Part shown: positions 30,468 through 39,658 of the stretch, in pieces | Layout: each line of letters begins with the position of its first letter | Position numbering within the stretch: position 1 is the first letter of the stretch | Origin: Gemmatimonadales bacterium | GTDB lineage: Bacteria > Gemmatimonadota > Gemmatimonadetes > Longimicrobiales > Gaopeijiaceae | Assembly: GCA_007692605.1 (NCBI GenBank) | Contig: REBS01000081.1 | Coordinates: 19,849-83,848, forward strand | DNA length: 64,000 nucleotides | Direction of reading: 5' to 3' | Notes under the pieces: model-generated | The model's database searches: none | Told to the model about the DNA's origin: nothing | The model's input: only the letters and a program-made list of their open reading frames with translations | Program-made: the position numbers and the translations under genes

Positions 30468-32306
30468 ATGTCGTCGGTAGCGACCCAGCAGGCTGACACC
30501 CACTCCGGGGCCCACGAAGAGGAAACGGGGCTCTGGAGCTGGATCACGACGGTCGATCACAAGCGGATCGCCATCATGTACTTCGTGACCGCCACGATCT
30601 TCTTCTTCGTGGGCGGTGTGGAAGCCATGATCATGCGCTTCCAGCTCATGAATCCGGAGCAGAGCCTGATCTCGGCTGAGCTGTACAACCAGCTCTTCAC
30701 GATGCACGGGACCACCATGATCTTCCTGGTGGCCATGCCGATGGCGGTGGCATTCTTCAACTACGTGGTGCCGCTCCAGATCGGGGCGCGCGACGTGGCC
30801 TTCCCACGATTGAACGCCCTCTCGTACTGGATCTTCCTCTTCGGAGGGCTCTACCTGAACGCCTCGTGGCTCTTCGCCGCGGCGCCGAACGCGAGCTGGG
30901 TCGGGTACGCCACGCTGACGTCGAGCCAGTTCTCGCCCGGGGTCAATGTGGACTTCTGGTTCATCTCGCTCTCGATTCTGGGGATCGCGTCGATCGCGGG
31001 AGGAGTGAACTTCATCACGACCATTGTGAACATGCGGGCTCCCGGCATGAAACTCATGCGGATGCCCCTGTTCACCTGGATGACCTTCGTCACGAGCTTC
31101 CTCCTGATCACGGCGATCCCGGTTATCGCCGTCGCACTGATCTTCCTGGGCTTCGACCGCCTCTTCGGCACGGTCTTCTTCGACCCCGGAATGGGGGGTG
31201 ATCCGGTCCTCTGGCAGCACCTGTTCTGGATCTTCGGTCATCCGGAAGTCTACATCCTGATCCTGCCCGCCTTCGGGGTGATCTCCGATGTGATTCCGAC
31301 GTTCTCGAAGAAGCCCCTCTTCGGATATCCGATCGTGGTGTATGCCGGGATCCTGATCGGCTTCATCGGATGGGGGGTCTGGAGCCACCACATGTTCACC
31401 GTGGGGCTCGGGCCGATCGCGGACTCCTTCTTCGTTGCCGCAACGATGATCATCGCGATCCCCACCGGGGTGAAGATCTTCAACTGGATCGCGACGATGT
31501 GGGGGGGCTCGATACGGTTCACCACCGCCATGCTCTTCTCGATCGGACTCCTGGCGGTATTCACCGTCGGAGGCCTGTCGGGCATCATGCACGCCTCGGC
31601 TCCGGTGAACCTGCAGCAGCACGATACCTACTTCGTGGTTGCGCACTTCCATTACGTGATCGTGGGGGGTGCGATGATGGGTCTCTGGGCGGGACTCTAC
31701 TACTGGTTCCCGAAGGCCTCGGGCCGGTTCCTCAACGAGACGCTCGGCAAGTGGCACTTCTGGACCACGATGATCGGCTTCAACCTGACCTTCTTCCCGA
31801 TGCACTTTTCGGGGATGTTCGGAATGCCTCGCCGGATCTACACCTACTCGGCCGACCTGAACGTCGCGATCTACAATCAGCTCGCGACGATCGGGGCGGT
31901 GATCTTCGCCATCTCGGCCGTGATCATGGTGTGGAACCTGGTGCAGAGCTGGAGGAAGGGAGAGAAGGCCCCGGCGGACCCCTGGGGCGCGCCTCACCTG
32001 GAGTGGTCGATCCCGTCGCCCCCGCACCACTACAACTTCCCGGAGCTGCCCACGGTGCGGAGCCGGGAGCCGCTCTGGAACGATGGCGAGCGCGAGGAGA
32101 TCCTGGCGGTCACGATGGGAGAGGCGACCGAAGAGCCCCACATGCCGAACCCGTCCTACTGGCCGATTCTCCTGGCGGCGTCGATCACCCTCGCCTGGGC
32201 ACTGGTCATGACCGGAGTCTGGTGGGTCATCGCACTCGGGATCATCCCGGTCTTCTTCTGCACCCTCATGTGGGGGCTGGAGCCGGCCTTCCCCGAGGAT
32301 CACTGA
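30468..32306 (+). CDS. ctaD: Cytochrome c oxidase subunit I
   Basis: A 612 aa heme-copper oxidase catalytic subunit with at least twelve membrane helices. Heme a and a3/CuB ligands are in place: FTMHGTTMIF, FGHPEVYILILP (CuB His with the cross-linked Tyr and the A1-type Glu), WSHHMFTVG (two CuB His) and HDTYFVVAHFHYV (heme a3 and heme a His). The GHPEV form places it in the A1 group of proton-pumping oxidases. The C-terminal extension adds two more helices (ILLAASITLAWALVMTG). Starts 43 bases after ctaC. Confidence 0.97.
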   Translation: MSSVATQQADTHSGAHEEETGLWSWITTVDHKRIAIMYFVTATIFFFVGGVEAMIMRFQLMNPEQSLISAELYNQLFTMHGTTMIFLVAMPMAVAFFNYVVPLQIGARDVAFPRLNALSYWIFLFGGLYLNASWLFAAAPNASWVGYATLTSSQFSPGVNVDFWFISLSILGIASIAGGVNFITTIVNMRAPGMKLMRMPLFTWMTFVTSFLLITAIPVIAVALIFLGFDRLFGTVFFDPGMGGDPVLWQHLFWIFGHPEVYILILPAFGVISDVIPTFSKKPLFGYPIVVYAGILIGFIGWGVWSHHMFTVGLGPIADSFFVAATMIIAIPTGVKIFNWIATMWGGSIRFTTAMLFSIGLLAVFTVGGLSGIMHASAPVNLQQHDTYFVVAHFHYVIVGGAMMGLWAGLYYWFPKASGRFLNETLGKWHFWTTMIGFNLTFFPMHFSGMFGMPRRIYTYSADLNVAIYNQLATIGAVIFAISAVIMVWNLVQSWRKGEKAPADPWGAPHLEWSIPSPPHHYNFPELPTVRSREPLWNDGEREEILAVTMGEATEEPHMPNPSYWPILLAASITLAWALVMTGVWWVIALGIIPVFFCTLMWGLEPAFPEDH

Positions 32307-32350
32307 ACGACCGATTCGAATCACCGCAAAACCAAGACGCGGACGACGAT

Positions 32351-32941
32351 ATGGCGCAGGCAGCAGCGGCGGATCATCACGCCACCAATACGGGCATCTC
32401 GAACTTCAAGCTGGGATTCTGGACCTTCCTGGCTTCGGAGTGCCTCTTTTTCGGGACACTGATTTCGACCTATATGGTCTACAAGGGCACGGCCCTCGTG
32501 GGACCCTATCCGGCCGAGATCTTCAGCGTGATCACCACGACCGTGAGCACCACCGTGCTCCTCTTCTCGTCGCTGGCGATGGTGCTCGCACTCGACGCGG
32601 TGCAGAAGGCCAACAAGAAGGCGGCGCTCTGGTGGCTCTTCGCGGTGATCGCGATGGGAGGCATCTTCCTGGGAATGGAGTTTCAGAGCTACCTGAAGTA
32701 CATCGACTACGGGCTGACCCTCACCTCGAGCACCTTCGGGTCGTCGTACTACGTTCTGACCGGAACCCATAAGGTCCACGTCCTCTTCGGGATGATCTGG
32801 ATGGGCATCCTGGGCTGGCGGATCTACACGAACCGGATCGGGCCGCCGCAGGCCGAGCAGGTCGAGGTGGCGGGGCTCTATTGGCACTTCGTCGATATCA
32901 TCTGGATCGTGATCTTCACCCTGGTCTACCTGATTCCGTAA
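32351..32941 (+). CDS. ctaE: Cytochrome c oxidase subunit III
   Basis: A 196 aa five-helix subunit III of the short caa3 type (the seven-helix form is about 260 aa). Markers are KLGFWTFLASECLFFGTLISTY near the N-terminus, GMEFQSYLKY, TGTHKVHVLFGMIWMG and a final LYWHFVDIIWIVIFTLVYLIP. It stabilises subunit I and long-term proton pumping. The start ATG at 32351 is 44 bases after ctaD; the longer track ORF in this frame is a shadow of ctaD. Confidence 0.95.
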   Translation: MAQAAAADHHATNTGISNFKLGFWTFLASECLFFGTLISTYMVYKGTALVGPYPAEIFSVITTTVSTTVLLFSSLAMVLALDAVQKANKKAALWWLFAVIAMGGIFLGMEFQSYLKYIDYGLTLTSSTFGSSYYVLTGTHKVHVLFGMIWMGILGWRIYTNRIGPPQAEQVEVAGLYWHFVDIIWIVIFTLVYLIP

Positions 32942-32952
32942 GGACCGAACCG

Positions 32953-33297
32953 ATGAGTACCGAACTGCAGGCAACACAGAGCGGAGAGCACAGTCACGAC
33001 GAAGAGGGCCACGGCTCGGTCGCGATGTACATATGGATCGGGGTGATCCTCGCCGTACTCACCTTCGTCGAGGTGGCGGTCTTCTACATCGAGGCCTTCG
33101 AGGCGGTCGAGGTTCCCATCCTGGTGGTTCTGTCGACGGCCAAGGTGATTCTCGTGGTCATGTACTTCATGCACCTCAAGATGGAGCACCGGGCCCTGAC
33201 CGGACTCTTCATGTCGGGCGTGGTGCTCACCGTATTCATGGTCTGCGCCCTGATCATTCTCTACCATTTCCTCCCACGCTTCGCCTTCGCCCCGTAG
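32953..33297 (+). CDS. ctaF: Cytochrome c oxidase subunit IV (CtaF-type)
   Basis: A 114 aa membrane protein with a His/Glu-rich N-terminus and three helices: YIWIGVILAVLTFVEVAVFYIEA, PILVVLSTAKVILVVMYFMHLKME and GVVLTVFMVCALIILYHFL. The TAKVILVVMYFMHLK segment is diagnostic of the bacterial COX4/CtaF family. Eleven bases after ctaE. Confidence 0.92.
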   Translation: MSTELQATQSGEHSHDEEGHGSVAMYIWIGVILAVLTFVEVAVFYIEAFEAVEVPILVVLSTAKVILVVMYFMHLKMEHRALTGLFMSGVVLTVFMVCALIILYHFLPRFAFAP

Positions 33298-33422
33298 CGA
33301 CGCGAGGGACGGGTGCTTGCAGCCCGGGTTGAGCTGGGCCCGGACGGGTAGAGCCGGCCATGGACCCCCCGCCGGGGGCTCCCGGCCATTTGCAGGACTC
33401 TCGCGGGAACCTTGCAGGAATC

Positions 33423-34250
33423 ATGGATATTCACGGCTTCGAAGTCTTTCCGAGCATCCTTGTGGGATGCCTCTACCTGCTCGGGGCCTACGCGATCGCG
33501 GTCGGGCCGGCTCGGCGCCGCTTCGGGTGGTCCCGCGAGCCGGTGTCCCGCCGGAGGGCGCTCTCCTGGACGATCGCCGTCCTCGTGATCTTCTTTTCGC
33601 TGAACGGCCCACTCCACGAATGGGCGGACGGGTACCTTTTCAGTGCCCACATGGTGCAGCATCTCATCCTGATGCTCCTCATGCCGCCCCTTCTGATCTA
33701 CGGTCTCCCCCACTGGCTGATCCGGAAGGTGCTCGAAGTCCCCGGGGTGTATCGCGCGGCCCGGTTCCTCACCCATCCGGTCGTGGCCTTCGTGTCGTAC
33801 AACCTGGTGTTCATCTTCTGGCACTTTCCGGAGATGTACAACCTGGCCCTGCTCGATCACAACGTGCATATCGTGCAGCATCTGAGCTTCATGGCGGTCG
33901 CCGTGATGATGTGGTGGCCCATCATGAGTCCGGTCGAGGAACTCCAGCGAATTCCGACGGGGCCGCTCCTGATGGGCTGGATCTTCCTCTTCGGGATCCC
34001 GGGCACGGTGGTCTCGGCGCTGATCACCCTGTCCAACGAGGTGCTTTACCCCTTCTACGCCGCCGCACCCCGTATCACGGCGCTTTCCCCGCTCGACGAC
34101 CAGCGATTGGGGGGGCTGATCATGTGGATTCCGGGGATGCTCGTCTTCTGGGTGGCCATCACGGTCGTGTTTTTCCGCTGGACCTCGTACGAATACAAGA
34201 GTTGGAAGGAAGACCCCGAAGCGCTCCCGACGGGCGAGATCGGGCCATGA
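33423..34250 (+). CDS. ctaG: caa3-type oxidase assembly factor CtaG
   Basis: A 275 aa seven-helix membrane protein of the caa3_CtaG family, needed for assembly of the oxidase copper centres in Bacillus. Conserved segments: HEWADGYLFSAHMVQHLILML, FVSYNLVFIFWHFPEMYN, HIVQHLSFMAVAVMMWWPIMSP and DQRLGGLIMWIPGML. The His-rich faces are typical. I use ATG 33423 (AGGA 5 bases upstream) rather than the track start at 33360. It closes the oxidase operon with the barrel gene following. Confidence 0.92.
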   Translation: MDIHGFEVFPSILVGCLYLLGAYAIAVGPARRRFGWSREPVSRRRALSWTIAVLVIFFSLNGPLHEWADGYLFSAHMVQHLILMLLMPPLLIYGLPHWLIRKVLEVPGVYRAARFLTHPVVAFVSYNLVFIFWHFPEMYNLALLDHNVHIVQHLSFMAVAVMMWWPIMSPVEELQRIPTGPLLMGWIFLFGIPGTVVSALITLSNEVLYPFYAAAPRITALSPLDDQRLGGLIMWIPGMLVFWVAITVVFFRWTSYEYKSWKEDPEALPTGEIGP

Positions 34251-34290
34251 CGCGCCTCCTGCGGACCCGTCTCGCGTCGAGTGCGATCCC

Positions 34291-35073
34291 ATGACGGGCC
34301 GGCGGGCGCTACTGGTGCTTCTTTCGGGGATGGCGGGCGGTCTTTGCACGCTGGTCGCCTCGCCCACGAGCGCGGGGGCACAGTCCAACGAATGGAAGGT
34401 CGAAGGGGAGCTCGGGGGTGCCATCTTCTTCGGCAATCGGGAGCAGACCCAGTTCTCGACGCGAATGGTCGTGGAGCGGGCCGATGAGCTCTTCGAGTCC
34501 GCTTCGGATTTCCGCTTCAGCTATGGCGTCTCGACCGACTCCGAGGGTGTGCGCGAGATCAATCGGCGTTCCTGGTCCGCGTCCACCTCGCTCGACTTTC
34601 GTCCTGAAGAGCGCTGGCGGCCCTCGGTCTCCGGGCGCATGGAATCCGCGTTCGAACGGCGGATTGCACTGCGCTACAACGCGGGAGCGGGAATGCGGGT
34701 GAGTTGGGACCGGGATCGACGAAACCGCGTCGACTTCTCTCTCTCGATCCTCGCCGAACGTACCTATGCACGCGAAGGGGGGCGCGGCACCCCCGACGAG
34801 GTGAGCCTGGCGCGCTGGTCGTCGAATTTCCGGGTGCGCAGGAGCTACTTCGACGACCGATTTAGTTTCGACTCGAACAACACCTACCGACCCGTCTTCG
34901 ACTCCTTCGGCAACTTCACCCTCTCGTCGAGAAACTCCTTCTCACTCGGGCTCACCGAGGTGATCGCCCTGCGGTTTTCGGTCTCGACCGAATACGACTC
35001 CGGTGCGCTGGACCGAGGGGCCGACACGAACCGGGACGGGCAGGTGCAGATCACGATGGTGGCGCGGTTCTGA
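34291..35073 (+). CDS. DUF481-like outer-membrane protein
   Basis: A 260 aa exported protein: signal peptide ALLVLLSGMAGGLCTLVASPTSAGA, then alternating beta strands such as WKVEGELGGAIFFGNREQTQF and SFSLGLTEVIALRFSVSTEYDSGAL, ending MVARF with a terminal Phe. The pattern and length fit DUF481, a small outer-membrane barrel. Its role is unknown. Its TGA stop abuts the TGA of the convergent phzF-like gene (TGATCA shared junction), so there is no room for a separate terminator. Confidence 0.8.
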   Translation: MTGRRALLVLLSGMAGGLCTLVASPTSAGAQSNEWKVEGELGGAIFFGNREQTQFSTRMVVERADELFESASDFRFSYGVSTDSEGVREINRRSWSASTSLDFRPEERWRPSVSGRMESAFERRIALRYNAGAGMRVSWDRDRRNRVDFSLSILAERTYAREGGRGTPDEVSLARWSSNFRVRRSYFDDRFSFDSNNTYRPVFDSFGNFTLSSRNSFSLGLTEVIALRFSVSTEYDSGALDRGADTNRDGQVQITMVARF

Positions 35074-35928
35074 TCAACGGATCCGAATCGTTCCCCGAGC
35101 CATCGTTACCGCTTCGCCGACCAGGTGCACTCGATCGCCACGCATCCGGACCTCGAGTGTGCCCTCCCGCGCAGAGAGTTGACGGGCCCTGAGGGTGTCT
35201 CCGAGGCGGGCCGCCCAATGGGGACCCAGGACACAGTGGGCCATTCCCGTGACGGGATCCTCGTCGACTCCCACCCAGGGACCGAAGAAGCGGGAGACGA
35301 AGTGGGGGCTCTCGGGGGTCGGGTCCCGGACCGCCGCCGTGACCGAAACTCCGAGCATCCCGACCGGGAGAGGGACCCTTCGAAGGGCGCCGAGGTCGGG
35401 GCGGAGCGTTCGCACGTCCTCGACACCGGAGAGCTCGACCACTCCGCATCGGGCACCGGCGGCGAAGGGGGTCTCCTCGAAACACCCGAGTGCGGTCATC
35501 AGTCCCGGTGGGGGAGGGCCGGGAAGAGGGGGGTCGGCGGGAAAATCGAGGCGAAGCAGGTGCCCATCGGCTTCGGAACTCCCCGCCTCGCGATGAACCG
35601 TCAGCTCTCCGGAGGCCGAGAGGAATCGCAGGGCTGAAGGGGCACCGCCCTCGAAGAGCACGTGGGCGGTGGCAAGGGTCGCGTGACCGCAGAGCGTGAC
35701 CTCGGTGGTTGGAGTGAACCACCTCAGCGTTCGCACCCCCTCGTCGTTCGGAGCGGACGGAAACGCCGTCTCGGAGAGGTTGATCTCGGCGGCGATCGCC
35801 TGCATGGCTTCCGCGTCGAGCTCCGACTCGCGATCGGGGAGCACGACCGCGGCGGGATTCCCCGAAAAGGGTCGGCGAGTGAAGGCGTCGACGACCCGGA
35901 ACTCCCGCCAGTCCTCCCCGGACGTCAT
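35074..35928 (-). CDS. PhzF-family isomerase-like protein
   Basis: A 284 aa protein with two diaminopimelate-epimerase-like domains. N-terminal FRVVDAFTRRPFSGNPAAVVLP and NLSETAFPSA carry the PhzF catalytic Glu; TLCGHATLATAHVLF and the second-half FGPWVGVDEDPVTGMAHCVLGPHW match the family. PhzF itself isomerises a phenazine precursor, but no phenazine genes are here and most members have unknown substrates. The start overlaps the stop of the VWA gene by 4 bases (ATGA). Confidence 0.92.
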   Translation of the reverse strand: MTSGEDWREFRVVDAFTRRPFSGNPAAVVLPDRESELDAEAMQAIAAEINLSETAFPSAPNDEGVRTLRWFTPTTEVTLCGHATLATAHVLFEGGAPSALRFLSASGELTVHREAGSSEADGHLLRLDFPADPPLPGPPPPGLMTALGCFEETPFAAGARCGVVELSGVEDVRTLRPDLGALRRVPLPVGMLGVSVTAAVRDPTPESPHFVSRFFGPWVGVDEDPVTGMAHCVLGPHWAARLGDTLRARQLSAREGTLEVRMRGDRVHLVGEAVTMARGTIRIR

Positions 35929-37220
35929 CGAACGCGCTTCCCTTTCCCGCCTTTCCCTTTCATGAAGTCCATCATCACGTACTGCCCCAGCGTCATCGTG
36001 CTCGTGAAGTACGCTTTCCCCCGCGCGATCTCGGACACCTTTCGCACGAACTGCACCAGGTACGGGTCCCGGGCCAGCATGAAGGTGTTGATCAGGATCC
36101 CGGCCTTCCGACAGGCGGCGACCTCGGAGTAGGTCTCCTTGAGAATACGGGGGTCCAGGCCCCCGGAATTGGTGTAGACCTGGCCGTCCGGCAGGGTGAT
36201 CGCCGAGGGCTTCCCGTCGGTGATCATGATGATCTGGCGCATCTCCTTGGCCTGCGAAAGGAGAATGCGCCGTGCCAGTTCGAGCCCCTCGGCCGTATTC
36301 GTGTGGAAGGGCCCGACCTGGGCGCGCCCGAGCCGCGAGAGGGGGATCTCGGTCGCGCGATCCCCGAAGGTCACCACCCGCAGGGAGTCACCGGGAAACT
36401 GGGTGCGGATCAGGTGGGAAAGCGCGAGTCCGACCCGCTTGGCCGGCGAGAAGCGGTCCTCTCCGTAGAGGATCATGGAATGCGAGATGTCGAGCATCAG
36501 GACCGTTGCGCACGACGAGCGGTGCTCGGTCTGATGCACCATGAGGTCCCCGTAGTGCAGATCCAGGGGAAGCTCGAGTCCCTCGCGCTCGAGCGCATTC
36601 TTGAGGGTGCCCGGGATGTCCAGGTTCATGGTGTCCCCGAATTCGTAGGGCTTGCTCGCGGCTCCCGCCTCGACTCCGGTCGAGAGCTTCGGGGTCTCGT
36701 GCACCCCCGGAGATGCCTGACCCATGCCGCCGAGCAGGCTCCGCAGTGCGCGGTAGCCGAGAAAGTCCATTCCCTTGCGGGTGAGCGAGAAGTCCACGCC
36801 TTCTGCGGCCTTCCGGGCTTCCTGGACCTCACCCCCCTTCCCCTCGGCGTCGAAGCCGACCCCGGAGCCGTCGGTGTCGAGGGTGAGGTAGCCGTCGACG
36901 ACGAGCTTCTCGACGAGGTCGTTCAAAAGCTCGGCGATCCGTTCGCGGAGCTCGGCGTCTCCCGGCCCTTCGTCGCTCAACTCCCGAATCATGTCGGGAG
37001 TGAGCTGTCCGGTCTCCAGGAGTGCGCGCAGGAGAGCTTCCTTCAGCGACTCGACCGACGAGGTGTCTTCGTCTCCGGACCATCCCCACCAGGGGTGGAA
37101 GTTGGGCCCCCCCGCGAATCCCCCGTCCATGAGGAAGTCGGAGAGGTGCTCGAGGAGGGCCTCGAGGTTCAGGCGATCGAGAAGACCACCGCGGTATCGG
37201 GTGTAGGTCGTGAAACGCAT
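35925..37220 (-). CDS. VWA-domain protein (CoxE/BatA-like), probable partner of the AAA ATPase at 40.7 kb
   Basis: A 431 aa cytoplasmic protein. Residues 1-220 are helical and acidic without a known domain. Residues about 230-420 form a von Willebrand A domain: MIDAS VLMLDISHSMI (DxSxS), HTNTAEGLELARRIL (Thr) and IIMITDGKPSAI (Asp). Such proteins work with MoxR/ChlI-type AAA ATPases in metal-centre insertion or complex remodelling. The matching ATPase lies 3.4 kb away on the same strand, with mutY and two stress genes between on the other strand. Its start is only 34 bases from the divergent mutY start. Confidence 0.87.
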   Translation of the reverse strand: MRFTTYTRYRGGLLDRLNLEALLEHLSDFLMDGGFAGGPNFHPWWGWSGDEDTSSVESLKEALLRALLETGQLTPDMIRELSDEGPGDAELRERIAELLNDLVEKLVVDGYLTLDTDGSGVGFDAEGKGGEVQEARKAAEGVDFSLTRKGMDFLGYRALRSLLGGMGQASPGVHETPKLSTGVEAGAASKPYEFGDTMNLDIPGTLKNALEREGLELPLDLHYGDLMVHQTEHRSSCATVLMLDISHSMILYGEDRFSPAKRVGLALSHLIRTQFPGDSLRVVTFGDRATEIPLSRLGRAQVGPFHTNTAEGLELARRILLSQAKEMRQIIMITDGKPSAITLPDGQVYTNSGGLDPRILKETYSEVAACRKAGILINTFMLARDPYLVQFVRKVSEIARGKAYFTSTMTLGQYVMMDFMKGKGGKGKRVR

Positions 37221-37254
37221 GGAATGGCCGGGGCCGAAGGACTACCTTCCGGGG

Positions 37255-38421
37255 ATGAGCGAAGCTGCCCAGCCCTGGGACGGGGCCCGGATCCGAGACC
37301 TGCGCGCGAGCCTCCTGGCGTTCTTCGATGAACACCAGCGTGAAATGCCGTGGCGCGAGACGTCGGATCCGTACCGGATCTGGGTGTCTGAGGTCATGCT
37401 TCAGCAGACCCGGGTGGAGACCGTCGTGCCCTACTACCGGCGATGGATGGAGCGGTTCCCAACCGTGCGGACGCTGGCGGAAGCCTCGACCGACGAGGTG
37501 CTCCGACACTGGCAGGGGCTCGGGTACTATTCTCGAGCACGGAACCTCCATAAGGCCGCACGGGAGCTCCAGGCCCACTACGACGGCGCGCTTCCCACCT
37601 CGGCTGCCGAGTTGAAGCAGCTCCCCGGTATCGGGGACTACACAGCCGGAGCAGTGGCCTCGATCGCCTTCGGAAAGGCCGAGCCCGCGGTCGATGGGAA
37701 TGTGCGGCGGGTTCTGGCGCGACTTCTCGACGAACCGTCGCCGACTGCGGGAGAACTGCGGCGCTGGGCCTCTGCCCTGGTCGACCCCGAGCGGCCCGGA
37801 GACTTCAATCAGGCATTCATGGAGCTCGGTTCGGTGGTCTGCGTACCCCGTTCTCCCCGGTGTCGAAGCTGTCCCGTCGGCGAGTACTGTCGGGCCCGGC
37901 GGGCCGGCACCCAGGAAGAGCGGCCCGCCCCGAAAACGAGAAAGCCGAATCCTCGGATCGTCGAAGTGGTACTGGTCCTGCGGAGGGGGGAGGATCGGAA
38001 CTGCGAGGTCTTTCTGCGCCGCCGACCCGCAGATGGACTTCTCGGGGGAATGTGGGAGTGCCCATCACGCGAGGCGAATGAAGGGCCTGATTCCGGGAGC
38101 GAGTTGTGGAAGGCCCAGGTTCGCAGGGCGTTGCAGGGTCTCCTGAACGAGATCGGTACGGGATCCGACGGTGTCGACGATCTTGGCGATCCCCGGGCAC
38201 TGACCTCGGTCGACCACACGTTCTCGCACCGCAGGGTCCACTACCACCCGTTCGAGGTGGCTGTCAGGCCGGGGCGGATCCTCCGTCCACCCGAAGGATC
38301 CGAGGGATACTGTCGCTGGGTACCTCTGCGGGATCGTACCCGGGTCCCGCTACCCGTGGCACAGGAGGCGATCCTTCGTGACCTCGAGCTGCGTCTCGCG
38401 GCGGGCGCCTCACTTTCGTAG
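37255..38421 (+). CDS. mutY: A/G-specific adenine DNA glycosylase MutY
   Basis: A 388 aa base-excision repair enzyme removing adenine opposite 8-oxoguanine. The N-terminal HhH-GPD domain has PWRETSDPYRIWVSEVMLQQTRV with the catalytic Glu, LPGIGDYTAGAVASIAFG hairpin and VDGNVRRVLAR with the catalytic Asp. The [4Fe-4S] loop is complete (CVPRSPRCRSCPVGEYC, C-x6-C-x2-C-x5-C). The C-terminal NUDIX-like 8-oxoG recognition domain has SVDHTFSHRRVHYHPF. I start at ATG 37255; the track start at 37210 overlaps the divergent VWA gene. Divergent gap of 34 bases. Confidence 0.95.
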   Translation: MSEAAQPWDGARIRDLRASLLAFFDEHQREMPWRETSDPYRIWVSEVMLQQTRVETVVPYYRRWMERFPTVRTLAEASTDEVLRHWQGLGYYSRARNLHKAARELQAHYDGALPTSAAELKQLPGIGDYTAGAVASIAFGKAEPAVDGNVRRVLARLLDEPSPTAGELRRWASALVDPERPGDFNQAFMELGSVVCVPRSPRCRSCPVGEYCRARRAGTQEERPAPKTRKPNPRIVEVVLVLRRGEDRNCEVFLRRRPADGLLGGMWECPSREANEGPDSGSELWKAQVRRALQGLLNEIGTGSDGVDDLGDPRALTSVDHTFSHRRVHYHPFEVAVRPGRILRPPEGSEGYCRWVPLRDRTRVPLPVAQEAILRDLELRLAAGASLS

Positions 38422-38460
38422 ATTCAACGGACCACGCCAAACAACCTTCGGAGGCCCGAC

Positions 38461-39417
38461 TTGTACCGACGAATCCTCGTTCCACTCGATGGCTCGCGAT
38501 TCGGCGAGCACGCACTTCCTCCGGCCCTCGCTTTTGCACGGAAGCTGGGAGCAGAACTGAACCTTGCGACCGTGGCGCTTCCCGCTTCTCCGGAGGTGGA
38601 CTCGCCCGATCGTGGGATGCCACGCGGTGAGGACGCGCGGGACCGAGGGTTGGCGAGGGCGACCTCCTACCTGGACGGGGTGACCGACCGCATCCGGGAG
38701 ACCGGCTTCGAGGGTGCCGTGAAGGCCGAGGTGATCTCGGCCGGGAACACCTCGCATTCCCTGGTGCGGCACCTGATCGAGGTCGATGCCGACCTCGTAG
38801 TCATGACCACGCACGGTCGGGGGCCGATCCAGAGGGCGTGGCTGGGCAGCACGGCCGACGGGGTGATCCGCAGGAGCCCGGTCCCGGTGCTTCTCCTGCG
38901 CCCCGAGGAGGAGGAGGGTGACGAGGGGTCCGCGAACCTCACTCTCGACCTCGAGGCCGGGCACATCCCGTACCGGCGGGTGCTGGTCCCGCTCGATGGG
39001 TCCCGGTCCGCCGAGGAGGTGCTCGCCATCACCCCACCGCTGACCGAAGACGACGCCACCTTCACCCTTCTGAAGGTCGTGGCTCCGTTCATACCGGGGG
39101 GATCCCCGTATCTGCCGCACGTCGTGAGGGAGACGAGAGATGAGGCGGTCGTGGAGTCGGCCTCGCGGGACTACCTCGACGATGCCGCGTCCCGCTTCGA
39201 TCTGGGCGGGCGCTCTGTCGAGATTCGCACGCGACTTCAGGGACAGGCTGGAATGTCGATCCTCGAGGTCGCGAGAGATGAGGCGATCGAACTGATCGCG
39301 ATCTCGACGACCGGACGGGGGGGAGTGGCCCGAATGCTCCTCGGGAGTGTGGCCGACAAGGTGATCCGGGGATCCCCCTGCCCCGTCCTGGTCTATCGCA
39401 AACCCGAAGAGAGCTGA
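38461..39417 (+). CDS. Tandem universal stress protein (two UspA domains)
   Basis: A 318 aa protein of two UspA domains. Domain 1 (1-150) starts YRRILVPLDGSRFGEHAL and has the nucleotide loop TTHGRGPIQRAWLGSTADGVIRRSPVPVLL. Domain 2 starts YRRVLVPLDGSRSAEEVL and has STTGRGGVARMLLGSVADKVIRGSPCPVLV. Both G-2x-G-9x-G(S) loops are intact, so both should bind ATP or a similar nucleotide. It starts on TTG with GGAGG 6 bases upstream. A second tandem USP follows, and mutY precedes it by 39 bases. Confidence 0.92.
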   Translation: MYRRILVPLDGSRFGEHALPPALAFARKLGAELNLATVALPASPEVDSPDRGMPRGEDARDRGLARATSYLDGVTDRIRETGFEGAVKAEVISAGNTSHSLVRHLIEVDADLVVMTTHGRGPIQRAWLGSTADGVIRRSPVPVLLLRPEEEEGDEGSANLTLDLEAGHIPYRRVLVPLDGSRSAEEVLAITPPLTEDDATFTLLKVVAPFIPGGSPYLPHVVRETRDEAVVESASRDYLDDAASRFDLGGRSVEIRTRLQGQAGMSILEVARDEAIELIAISTTGRGGVARMLLGSVADKVIRGSPCPVLVYRKPEES

Positions 39418-39658
39418 TCGTTCGGGGAGCGCCCCGAGTGGGATATCCCGTCCTCTCCGGCGGGACGATGTCGGCCAAATAGTCCGATCGAGTCGTCGCG
39501 TATGCGAACGCGAAGTCATGGGGAACACGACAGGTTCCGATGATCCGGGCCCGCTTCCCCCAGTGAGGCCGGACTTGGCAGCATCTTTGCGTTTCGAAGC
39601 GAGCATCGATGGAGTCCGAATGCTCCAACGAATTCTCAAGGCACCGGAGACCTGCGTC

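Noticed and set aside
30465-32324. 619 aa minus-strand ORF rich in His, Glu, Arg and Asp opposite ctaD
   Set aside because: It exactly mirrors a hydrophobic membrane gene; antisense of transmembrane codons gives charged low-complexity sequence.
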